Source: Leuctra nigra
Lineage: Eukaryota > Arthropoda > Insecta > Plecoptera > Leuctridae
Reading direction: 5' to 3'
NCBI GenBank assembly: GCA_934045905.1
Contig: OW203769.1
Coordinates: 31,871,345-31,935,344 of the forward strand
DNA length: 64,000 nucleotides
A program made the position numbers and the translations under genes. The notes under the pieces were generated by a model. The model ran no database searches. It had not been told where the DNA came from and saw nothing but the letters and a program-made list of their open reading frames with translations. Shown in pieces: positions 42,137-53,200 of this stretch (its first letter is position 1; every line of letters starts with the position of its first letter).

Positions 42137-42714
42137 ACTAGGAAAACGCTCGGTGTAACGCGTTGATGAGCGAGCACCGAAACGCGCAACATCTCCAACC
42201 GGAATATCGTAACGCACAGAAAACATTCAAAGTGAATTGAAATACGATCCACTCGATTAGAATAAAATAATCTGATCTTCATTGGTACTGAGAATAGCCA
42301 TCCACTCTGATCCATAAAGAAAATCAGATCTAAGTTGCACTGGATATTAAATGTCGATAAAATCTCTTCTGAAATTCTATTTAAATGTCAATAAGTTTTT
42401 ACAATATCTACCGATTGGGCTGAAAACTTGTAAAATAAGAGGAAATAGTAGTCTTAATGTCCATGCAAAATTTGAACTTAATCGGAACATTCTGATTTTC
42501 GATAAATCGGGAGATATTTTCATTTTTAACCTATCAGAGGGCAGCTCTCAAAAACTGTACACGATTGAGTTAGAATGATTTATGCGTGCAAAATTTCAGC
42601 TTGATCGGAAAAAATTGTGACCTGTGGCGTCGGACCAAACTAACAAACACACAAACACACAAACACACAAAAAGGAGAAAGTGTCCAAAAGTGCATAATG
42701 GAGTCGCTCGCTCA
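42137..42714 (+). mobile_element. Helentron-like element (family B), copy 4, 578 bp
   Basis: Starts ACTAGGAAAACGCTCGGTGT with ACGCGTTGATGAGCGAGCAC inside, and ends GGAGTCGCTCGCTCA. A CAAACACA microsatellite (42640-42672) replaces the A-rich tail of other copies. The interior is shorter and diverged, so this is a separate subfamily. Confidence 0.8.
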
Positions 42715-42956
42715 ATGAGTTACTAATCGAGCATCAGCTCAAAATTTAGGCTCTTTGCCATTTTGGGGAAAAAAGGGACTGATTAAATAGTAACAATCTA
42801 ACAATAGGTAATTCAGTTTTTCAAATGTATTTTATGTATGAAGACATAAAAATAGCATTTGGACACTAATACGTAATTGAACCACAAACATAATTAATTT
42901 GATAGCTTCAACCCTGCGATATAAATTGCAATATTATACTAATTAACCCCCTAACG

Positions 42957-43228
42957 CAAGGGTCGGCAACCTTTTTGGTCAAGGAGACAATTTCTCAATT
43001 TTCTTTTAAATTACTTAATAATAGGAGGCGCAGTACGGCAATCAATATAAAATATTGAAAATAATAAATTGCATTACTAGTTATTTTGATATTTGAAGAA
43101 CCCCCCGTTGTTGCCCCGCAGGGCGTTTTGTTTTTCGAATTTTCGCTGATTTTTGATTCCAGATCTTTATTTATATTAAGAGCCATTCAAAAACCACTAG
43201 GGAGCCACCCTAGTGTTGCCGACCCCTG
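42957..43228. mobile_element. hAT-type element (272 bp) of the GGGTCGGCAACC family
   Basis: Termini CAAGGGTCGGCAACCTTTTT and GTTGCCGACCCCTG. Flanks CCCTAACG (42949-42956) and CCTTAGTG (43229-43236) match at 5 of 8, and all differences are transitions, as expected of a decayed 8-bp duplication. The interior has the GCCCCGCAGGGCG module at 43113-43125 and ends AAGAGCCATTCAAAAACCAC, shared with 61541-62346. Confidence 0.78.
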
Positions 43229-43236
43229 CCTTAGTG

Positions 43237-44735
43237 GGGCACCACTTTCCTCTAAGCTTAGTGTGTTGGTCATACAGATGGTTTGACTTAACATTAAGAA
43301 AACCAAAATAATAGATGGGAATGTGCTGAAGAGGAGAAACCACTGATATATGACACGTGGATTGCTTATCGATGCTATGCGAGTGAAGTCAACATTTTCT
43401 AAGTCGCGGCTGTAATAATTTTGTGGATTTGTAACAAATTATAACTAATGTAACTAAAACGTGTTAATTACTTTTTAACTAATGACTAGTGTAATGATTT
43501 AGTTCATTCAAAGTGATTTTAGACATGATTTAGATCGTGAAATAGGTTGTTTTAAATTGATGACCTGAAAAGGAACATTTTAGGAACATTTTTCTAATGT
43601 ATTTTCGACTTCACTGGGACTAATGCTAAAGGGATTCAATGCGCAATCCACGCAACGAAGTGGAAGTACATGGAGATCAGTGGGATAAACCCATCTTGAT
43701 TCAATCAGAAATTACATCGACTTTTGAAAGACTTTTGATCGACTTCATTCATAAATATTTCATTAGTTATTAATTTTAATGTATTTTATATTGATAAGTA
43801 AGCTGGATCTCAATGGCCAACCATGTATTGTGGACAGCTGTCCACAATAATAATTAAATAATTCAATAAAATTTGAATTTCTCTCAATTTATTTTTACCA
43901 CTTTGGCGACATTTCCAAGTAATGTATAATCTGACAAATTTGAAGAAGTTAATTTGTGAGCTACAAGCTACAAGGTAGCAAGTTTGACAATCATCAAAAG
44001 TCATTCCGTTCTTTGCATGGGAGTCCACAGGGGAAGGGGGGGGGGGGCAAGAAAGGAGGGCGCCTGCCCACCTGGATTCCATAAAGACCGAAAATTGAAC
44101 GGAAATTACGCCAAAATAATGTATGAAGTATTCTTTTTGTTTGCTATATTTTAAGGAAAGTGAACCCTTGTTTTGAATTACATTAGTGGTTCTGGTTGTA
44201 ATTTTTTTTATGATTGCATTTATCAATAATGATTTACAATCTCAATTATACTGAATGCTTTGAAATTAAATATTTCATCATCTGACATCAGTTTGAAATG
44301 TTGTCATTCTCCTGCCAGGGAGAAAAGTTGCAATAATCACCCCATTTAATTTGCAAATCCTGTTTTTACTTTATCATTTAGTTCAGTGCCGAATTCATTC
44401 AACTTGGCGCAAACTTCGCCGTGAAGTTCATTTCTCTGTGTGCAAACCGAGGTGCAAACAGCGTCTGAACTTTCATTTTATTCGAGTTTACTTCAGAAGT
44501 CATTCTCCTGCACAGAGTTAATTACACAATTAATTGTTTGTAACATTTGCATTCTTTTAATACTTAGTACCTGTAAAGTAAATAGTACTTGGTTTGGGAA
44601 AGTCTGTTGCTTTATTTAACTTGTTGTGTGAACTCCAAAAAACTTACTTTTTGTCATTCTAATTAAGCTATCAATATTGAATACAAAGGAAAGAACGCAC
44701 CAAAATGCTTGGATTGCGTTAAAATATATACCAAC
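43237..44735. other. Intergenic DNA, no gene seen
   Basis: A short palindrome, TTGTGGACAGCTGTCCACAA, lies at 43829-43848. A G10 run lies near 44038-44047. Otherwise unremarkable. Confidence 0.35.
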
Positions 44736-44930
44736 AATTTTCCGGGGCTGTGTACCCCGCACCCGCATGGTAACTCCCCCTCCCCTCCCATTGAACTTTA
44801 ACATCGAAAGGGAAGGGGGAGGGGGAGCATGATTAACGAAGAGGATTGCAAATGATGAGAACTCTTGTGACGTAAGATGTTGTGCGCTGGGGTCATAAGT
44901 CGACCCCCCCCCCCCCCCCCCCCCCGCGAC
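44736..44930. repeat. GC hairpin and C22 tract
   Basis: CCGGGGCTGTGTACCCCG (44742-44759) is a variant of the GC hairpin seen at 4875, 8031 and 48583. C22 lies at 44904-44925. Element boundaries are not clear. Confidence 0.55.
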
Positions 44931-45313
44931 ACCTTGCGTGTGATCAACACGCAAAGTACATAATTGAAAATAGATCCTACGAAGCAAACGAAGAGTAGTT
45001 TGTCATCATTTGTCTGATATTGATATTGACATTTTACTGACGTATTATTAGCGTTTTCCTAGTCTGAGTATTTGTTACCCCAAGGGCGTATTCAGAAATT
45101 AGACGAACCAAAAAAAATGAAGCACATATTAAATATTATGTGGACAAAACTGTTAAAAAACAGACAGAGCATGTCACAACTAACAAATGCTCGAAATTGA
45201 AATAAAAGTTTAAAAATGTTCGGGCTGTTCGCCCCCGACTTGCATAATGCTTATAATTGCAATTAATGTACCAACTCTTAAAGCTCTTACACCAATTTTT
45301 ACACATTCCTAAT

Positions 45314-46586
45314 CTAGTGGAGCGGTCGCTCCACCCAGCCAAGTCGTACTATACACTCACACTCACTCTACATACCGTAAATGCCTAATAAACTGAGGAG
45401 CAGACCAAACACTTTTACTGTAAGTAACAACATGGCATTTTCGGCCTACTGGATCTCAAAATTGGGAAATCTCACATTGTTGCGAAATAACTTAATTTCG
45501 AGCTATGGCCCACCTGACAACATATACCAAATTTGGGAACAATACGTTATGCCGTTTGGGTGCTAGAGGGCCGTGAAAACAGTGAAATGACACCCCTTTT
45601 AAAAGCTATCTGATGATGATGATTCAGATTCAGATTCAGATTCAGATTCAGATTCAGATATCAGGAAACGCTGCTATCACCGCCACAGCCTAAACGGCTG
45701 AACCGATCGATATGAAAATTTTACCACATGTGCACTTTTGGCGTCTGATGATACCTTTGTTCTTATACATTTTTTGTGCCGCCATTTTTAAACCGGAAGT
45801 GACGTCATATATCAAAAACGGCTGGACCGATTAGAACGAAATTAGCGCCATTTCTATAACCTAAACCGGAAATGACGTCATAAAAATGACAAATCTGACT
45901 AAAATCATCTCTTATATCAATAACTACATATTCAGAAGGCTTATAATGTTACATAACATTTATAGATACAAATTTTAGGTGGCAGTGATGTCAACCGCCA
46001 TTTTGAAAACCGGAAGTGATGCCTTAACTCGAGAAAGGCTGGACCGATTGGAACGAAACTTTTGCTATACTTTGTAACATATTATTTATAGCATTAACAC
46101 AGTAACAAGCACAACTTTTCTTAGCAACCAAATCACAAAATCTTATTTTTTAAAAGAATTATAATCTTTGGTGCCACAATATGTTACAAGTTGTAATAAT
46201 AAACTGAAAAAAGGAGTGATATCCCCAAAAAAAACACTCCGTGTAAAAATACCAGCCAAGTCTCTTCAATTAAAAAAAAATAGAAGAAATCTAAAAATTC
46301 AGCACTGAAAAGTAGTGATATCAAAAAATTGGCCAAGTCAAAACTTTTCAAAAAATACTTGGCGCATCGTTTTTTTAGGACATGTGTAGATGAGTACATT
46401 TCATTTCCTGCCTACTTCTATACTATTTATATGCACGATGCGCCAAGTATTTTTTGAAAAGTTTTGACTTGGCCAATTTTTTGATATCACTACTTTTCAG
46501 TGCTGAATTTTTAAATTTCTTCTATTTTTTTTTTAATTGAAGAGACTTGGCTGGTATTTTTACACGGAGTGTTTTTTTGGGGGGTA
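45314..46586 (-). mobile_element. Large ETS/CRE-motif element (family C), copy 3, short form
   Basis: Reverse orientation. CTAGTGGAGCGGTCGCTCCAC marks the hairpin end at 45314. Few ETS/CRE units remain (ACCGGAAGTGACGTCA at 45790-45805; CCGGAAATGACGTCA near 45866). The foldback arms at about 46226-46376 and 46434-46583 are separated by only about 57 bp. A TTCAGA microsatellite occupies 45620-45657. Confidence 0.8.
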
Positions 46587-46685
46587 CATATTTCTCGAAA
46601 ATAGCTGCACTATGATTCAAAATTACACCAAAACGAATGACCTTGATCAAACATTTTCTCGGGGGAAAATACGGAACAGGCAAGG

Positions 46686-46945
46686 AACAGGTATGGCTCA
46701 GTGGTAACGCTCTGAACAGTATCCCGGAGGCCCGGGTTCGATGGCGTCCTTCCTCACTAAGGTTTTTCGTGGGTTTTTCGTGGCAAATGCTGGGAAGGTG
46801 CCCTACTGATAGGCCACGGCCGCCTCCTTCCCACCTTCCATCCTCAGTCCTCACCTACTCTTCACCATCATCTCCCAATCATCATCAAATCATTCATCCG
46901 TCGCCATTAGCCTCGCTGCAGAACAGTGCGACGTTAAACACCAGG
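46686..46945 (+). mobile_element. tRNA-derived SINE
   Basis: RNA polymerase III promoter boxes: box A TGGCTCAGTGG (46694-46704) and box B GGTTCGATG (46735-46743), at tRNA-like spacing. A body follows with GGTTTTTCGTGGGTTTTTCG and GGCCACGGCCGCCTCCTTCC, then a tail with CAGTGCGACGTTAAAC. The GGCCACGGCCGC...CTTCCC core is, to my knowledge, common to a widespread group of arthropod SINEs. A 5'-truncated copy lies inverted at 58284-58410. It ends about 100 bp upstream of the takeout-like TATA box. Confidence 0.82.
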
Positions 46946-47049
46946 GAAAACACTGACATGTTATCCCGGAGACGCGGTTTGTTGCCCACCTTGTTGTGAA
47001 GGAAGAGCTCAGTGGACAGCCAAGTGACTCAAGGCTCCTCGCAGTCACA

Positions 47050-47083
47050 TATAAGACAAGTACCACGCGTGAGACGCACAGTC
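47050..47083 (+). promoter_or_regulatory. Core promoter of the takeout-like gene
   Basis: TATAAG at 47050-47055 and an initiator ACAGTC around 47078-47083, with predicted +1 A at 47080, exactly 30 bp after the TATA start. This gives a 5' leader of 96 nt before the ATG at 47176. Confidence 0.7.
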
Positions 47084-47175
47084 GGTCTTTAGAGAGGGCG
47101 AGTGCAGCTGCGAGTGCGAGAGAGATAGTGTCATCGCGGTGACAGTGAGAGCAAGGAGGACAGAGATACTTTAAC

Positions 47176-47233
47176 ATGTATGCACTAATACTGTTGTCGG
47201 CGGTCTGTGCGGCGTGCGTCGCTTTGAAACTAC
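47176..47233 (+). CDS. Takeout-like exon 1 (signal peptide)
   Basis: 58 coding bases: 19 codons plus one base before GTGAGT. It encodes a hydrophobic secretion signal. The ATG is the first after the predicted transcription start (context TTTAACATG). Confidence 0.82.
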
Positions 47234-50200
47234 GTGAGTCTATTAAAGTCTGGACGAGTTTTGTTTTATGCAAGAGTTTTGAGTTCTTGAATGACAGTGT
47301 TTTCTAAGTAGAATGTCTGTTTTGTCCATAGACGTGCGCAGGAGAAATCATTAGGGGGGGGGGGGGGCAAATCTCTGAATTAAGACAGAGGGTAGCTGGG
47401 GGGTAAGGGCACTTAGAAGACGACGTTGTGACCCCGAGTGGATTTGATGCATTTCTATGAGTTTTGAAGATTGGCACATAAACATGGCACATAAAATAGG
47501 CACACAATTGGTCTGTATTCAACAATCGAGTCGTTGATCTTCCATACATCCATCTCTTCATCTTAGAGCAATTTTGAGGTATTAAAATAAAATATTAGGG
47601 GGAAAAAAACACAACGAACCATTAACAAATCATGTTATTGGAAGGCACCTAGGCACTTTTTCCATGGTATTATCTTCAACATATTGTGTTTTTGATCGTT
47701 TTGATGAACCCAAGTACGTATTTGATTCCAGTGATTTGAGGAACCCCAATTTGCCCCGCAGGGCGATTTTTTCTGTATTAACTCTTTTCAATCAAATTTT
47801 TGACTCTTTAAGGAACACATTTTGTAATTTTTAGTTGAGGCCTACCCATTAGAGAGGGCCAGACCCCCCCCCCCCCCCCCTTGCGCGCACGCCTGTGGTT
47901 TTGTCTCTGTCTGTATGTCTGTCTGTTCTTCATACTCCTACACCCTTTGACCGGTCTCAACCAAATGCAGTGGCGTCGGAACCGGGGGGGGCAGCAGGGG
48001 CACGTGCCCCCCCTAGACGTCTGAAGGGGGGGCAAGAGTATCAATCTGCCCCCCCTGGTAACGCATTATATCTTTAAAAAATTACTCGATAAGGGCTGAA
48101 TTTCAAAAAAATTCGCTGCGCGGCATTGTTAGGCATTGTTTGCGGCATTGTCATGTGAAAGTCTTCTGACGGAATTCAATTGATTTTGTTATTTTACACC
48201 AAAATCATTCACTGCCTAGAGTACCTATTAAAATTTGAGTAAATCGCTGCGGGGCTTATTTATATGAACATTCCTTATGAGTGAATGATTAACTTTTGTT
48301 TTCTTACAATTAAAATAAAATGCACCATAATCATTCGAAATTCAAAAAAATCCGCTGCGCGGCATTTTAATGTGTAATGTCTATGTCTATGTCTATGTCT
48401 AAAAATTTCTGAAATTCATAATGCATTTCAAAAATTGGACCTATTGTGAATGTTAATAAATGCGGAGATATCATCCAAAACTAATCACTTTTCAAGTGCA
48501 TATAATTTAGATAAAGATAGGTTTAAAAAGTGTGAAATCATGTAGAAACGCTCCAAATTCATTCCTGAAATTCAAAATTTTTCCGGGGCTATGCGCCCCG
48601 GACCCGCATGGTGCTGGGGGGCCTTCCCCCCAGACCCCCCATTGTTTCTCTTCGTAATCGTGTTTCCCACACACATCGTCATTTACTGAATTATGTTCTC
48701 CCTTACAATTTAGTTCCTAACCTACCTAGATCCCAAGCAAAATGTGCCCCCCCTAAGAAAATAGACTTCCGACGCCACTGACCAAATGTTGAACAATTAC
48801 CCTTCCTCTTCGAACAAAATATACAAAATACCCCATCCCTCTGACCACCCCTTCACCATAAAAACTCAATTTCACACCCCGTTCATTGAATTATTTGATA
48901 CATCACGCGCGTTCTAAGAATTAGCTGCAGGAAATTGCTATAAACTGGGAGCAATAAAAGTCGTCGTGGAGGCGGGAAGAATTCGCTTTCGTTGCACTTC
49001 TACGAAACAGAACTTGATTCAAGGTTTTAAATAATTCGCCGACACATTTAAATATCCTCAGGGACGGCGCCAGGGGTGGGCGCGCGCCAACCAAAATTGT
49101 CTACTGCCCACCCTCTGTCCACCCAAAAATAGTCGACGATATTTTTATTATTGTCTATGAATTTTGATTTTTGGTTACTTATAATATAATGAAATAAGTA
49201 ATCAAATGACACAGATGGTATAATTTTCAAAATTACACAAAGATTAAACCTTTATTTGGTAATTTAACAATCCACTCTTATTTTATGTTATATTCCAATC
49301 ACATTTTACTCCAAAAGTAGTATTTCAGCATCCCATAAATTCGTTTCTATTGATTTCAAAATCCGAAAAACGCCCCATGGCAAATTTCTGCAGAACACAA
49401 TTTAAATGTCGTCGTCAGGAAATTTCTTATAAACGGGAAATTTTCAAGATGATCATTTTTAAATTAATCCCGTATCACATGTTTTGTATTTGTTACTTAT
49501 TGTTTGAGGAAAATATAAAGAATTTCTATTTAACAAAGACTTTTGGTTTGAATAAAATGTCAATTTGAATTCGCAAACGCAAACTATACTTAATATCGGA
49601 ACATGAATGTAATAGACAACATCATAAATTATCTAGTTAGCTCTGCTTTTCAAAAAATTTCATATGCAGTACCGTGATCCAAGTATCTATTATGGTTTTT
49701 CAACAATGGATTATAACCATAATAGATACTTGGATCACGGTACTGCATATAAATTTTTTTGAAAAGCAGAGCTAACTAGATAATTTATGATGTTGTCTAT
49801 TGCATGTGTTGTTTATTACCCAAGTGTATCAGGTTCCTGCCCTTGAAACAATAAACTCAGTCTTGCAGGCCTTGCAGTCTCGAGCTATATCCGGATCGTC
49901 ACACGACTGCCTGCACGTTATTCTGTAGAATACACGATAATTGTTTCATTGCAACCTGATGATCTTGTCGACTCTGAAACCGACAGAGAAGTAACGAAAG
50001 CAACTGATCGTTTATTTGTAACTGGAAAAAGTGGTATATAAATAATTGATATGCACAAGAAATGTGTCCTTCATGCGTTTACCGGTGGTGAAATATATCG
50101 TTATCAGTAAATATTTGTTTAAATTTCAAACCAAAATGTTATTGTGGATATTATTATATTTTTATATAATTATACTAGGAAAACGCTCAGTGTAACGCGT

Positions 50201-53200
50201 TGATGAGCGAGCACAGAACATACAAAATCCCCAGTCACGATACACGACACGACACAAGACGATTTTCCTTGCAACTTCCAATCTCCATATAAATACTCGG
50301 GATCAATAAAATAACATATAATACATTGTGTCGTGACTTACCTACATACTTTTTTCATTTTTTTTAAACCCATTCTAAACTCTTAAAACGACAATAAATA
50401 CTTGGCCGATTGGGTTGAAAATGTGTAAAATAAGAGATTTTTTGGTTTTGATCCCCATGTCAAATTTGAAATTAATCAGAGAATTTTGATTTTCGATTAA
50501 TCGGAATATTTGTAAAATTTGAAATAATATTTGTCTTAATACCCTGACAATATTTCAAATTTATCAGACCAACCAATCGGAAGATATTTGTTTTTTAAAT
50601 TTGAACCAATCAACGGATTTCAAAAAATAAATGTCAACCTGCAAACACTCAAGGTGGTCTTTACATGTATGCAAAATTCCAGCTTGATCGAAGAAATAGT
50701 GTGACATGTATAACGCCAACAATGTGAAAAAACAACAACACAAAACAGAGGTCCGTGCCAAATGAGTCAAAATGAGTCGCTCGCTTAAATTACAACTATT
50801 CTCTATTTAAATTCTATTCTCAACTCCAACCCAACACGATCCACTGAATCAAAGATAACTTTACACTCATGATTACTGATTTTTATTGCAATTACTTGAC
50901 AATCCATGTAATAACTCTGAAATAATTGAATAACGGATCCATAAGCCGTATGTTTCGTACATTTCTATGAATCTCTCCTGACAACAGTTTCAAACAGAGT
51001 CTGTAATACGACAGTTGGTCTGAATGCGAAATACCTATGGGATGATGTTGGTCTTGATCACCATGTATAGAATTTTAACATTATCGGAACATTTTAATTC
51101 TCAACCAATCAGAAGTATATTTTAAATTGTACTATAATCAATTTTGCTGAAATTGTGTAAAATTTGATAAATTGTGGTCCTTGAACATTTTGATGATACT
51201 TATATTATATATTTTTATAAAATTGAACCCATCAGTAGAATCGAAAAAGTGGGTCTGCAAACCGCTGACTCCGTATTTACTTACATGTGTGCAAAATTTC
51301 AGCTCGATTGTTGGTGCGGTTTTAGTATAAGCTTAGAACAGGTATTACAATTAGTTTAATAGTAATACACCACATGTCCCAAGTGGAGCTTAACTAAACT
51401 GAAGATTAAACTAATGGTAATATGGCCCCTAATAGAACCTCTTTGCTAGACTTAGTTTAAACTGAGTTGGTGCTGCTACCAACAGATGTCACGCTAAAGT
51501 CGGTAAGTATAGATAATTATCAAGCCGAAAGGATGACTTCCGTTTTACACTGATATTATTATGTTACAACAAATTGGATAATAATATATACTAGGAAAAC
51601 GCTCTGTGTAACGCGTTGATGAGCGAGCACGAATATGCGCAATACCTCGAACCGAAATTCTGTTTATCGAAAATGTCCTTAAAAGCCAATAATTCTTGAA
51701 TTTCGTCACAGACTTGTATGAAAATCTCCAACAATTCCTAAAATATTGGTCCCAATAACCACGCAAAGTTTTAAGTTGATCGATTGAACCTTTATGATTG
51801 AACGATTCCTTGTTAATTTACAAAAATCACAGTATCTCGTTCAAAAAATATTTAAACGGTCATATCAGTTTCATATTAATATACGTTTGAAAGTTTCTGC
51901 TCTAACAACCTTGAAGTGAAGATCCGATGATGCCGTGAAATGTGAAATTCGAGAAATATGACAGCCAACACGCAAAATATCCGTAAACTGTCAATAACTG
52001 TTGAATTTAAACACAGTTTAGTCTGAAAATTGTCAAAAATACAGATAATGTTGGACCCGATGACCATGCAAATTTTTAAGTTGATCGGTCAAACGGTTCT
52101 TGTTTAAATTTCAAAAAGCACATGAAATATTTTTTTACATTTTAGCCAATGGGACGATTTGGCTGAAAATTTGTAAAATAAGAGACAATATTGGTCTTAA
52201 TGACCATGCAAAATATAAGGTTGATCAATGATTACATTTGTCGAAGACCATTTTCATTTTTCAGCCTATCAGGAGATGTTTATTTAAATTTTAACCAATC
52301 AATGAATTTCAAAAAAAATTGTGGTCAGCAAACAGAGAAGGTTGTCTCTACATGTGTGCAAAATTTCAGGTCGATCGGTGAAACGGTGCGATTTCTATTG
52401 CTCCATTTAGCAGACAAAAAAAAAAAAAAAACAGAGGTCCGTGTCAAAAGAGTAAAAAGGAGACGCTCGCTTCGCTCGCTCAATTATAGAGGCATTTACA
52501 GAGTACAATTGACTACCAATGTAATGTAACAAAGTTCGTCAAGTTTGAAACGGAGAATAAAAGTAAATTAATTGTGAATATTGAAGATGATGGGGGATGT
52601 TGTTGAGCGATCGTCTCCCATTCGCTCTTTAGACAAGGCTGGGTGTCTGTTTCTTTTTCTTCTGTAAACTGGCAATATGCAGATCACACTATTGGTACTC
52701 TGTGGAACGAGTTGATAAGCGAGCCTTCGTATTGCATGTAGATCGATTAAACGATTCCATTTGTTATATTTAGCAAATCAGTGGATCCTGTTCACACATA
52801 CAAGAGACCGCTTATATGGCATTAGTGTGTGTGCAATAGTTCAGATCGATGAACAGTTTGACCTGGGCAGTGCAAAACGTGGCTCAACCGATCGAACATT
52901 CCAAAATATTTATTTTTTGAAATTACCATCATGAATTACTTTTTCCAGCATTTCAACTATATTTAAGTATAAAAGAATCATAAAATGTAATTTAACTTGC
53001 AACTCCTGTCATATAGCGAGGTTTCAATTTATTGCATTTCGAGAATGAACAAAACTTTAACACAGGAGGTATAGGGAAATCATTTCGTTTTTGGTTTATA
53101 ACTTTTAAAATAGCACACGTTGATGTTGTTTTTAATTTTTTTCCTAATAGAATGTCCAACTATCTATCAGAAAATAAGTTTTTTGATCAAAGTTGGGACA

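Noticed and set aside
46686..46760. Genuine tRNA gene
   Set aside because: Box A and box B are present, but the acceptor and anticodon stems do not pair and a SINE body follows.
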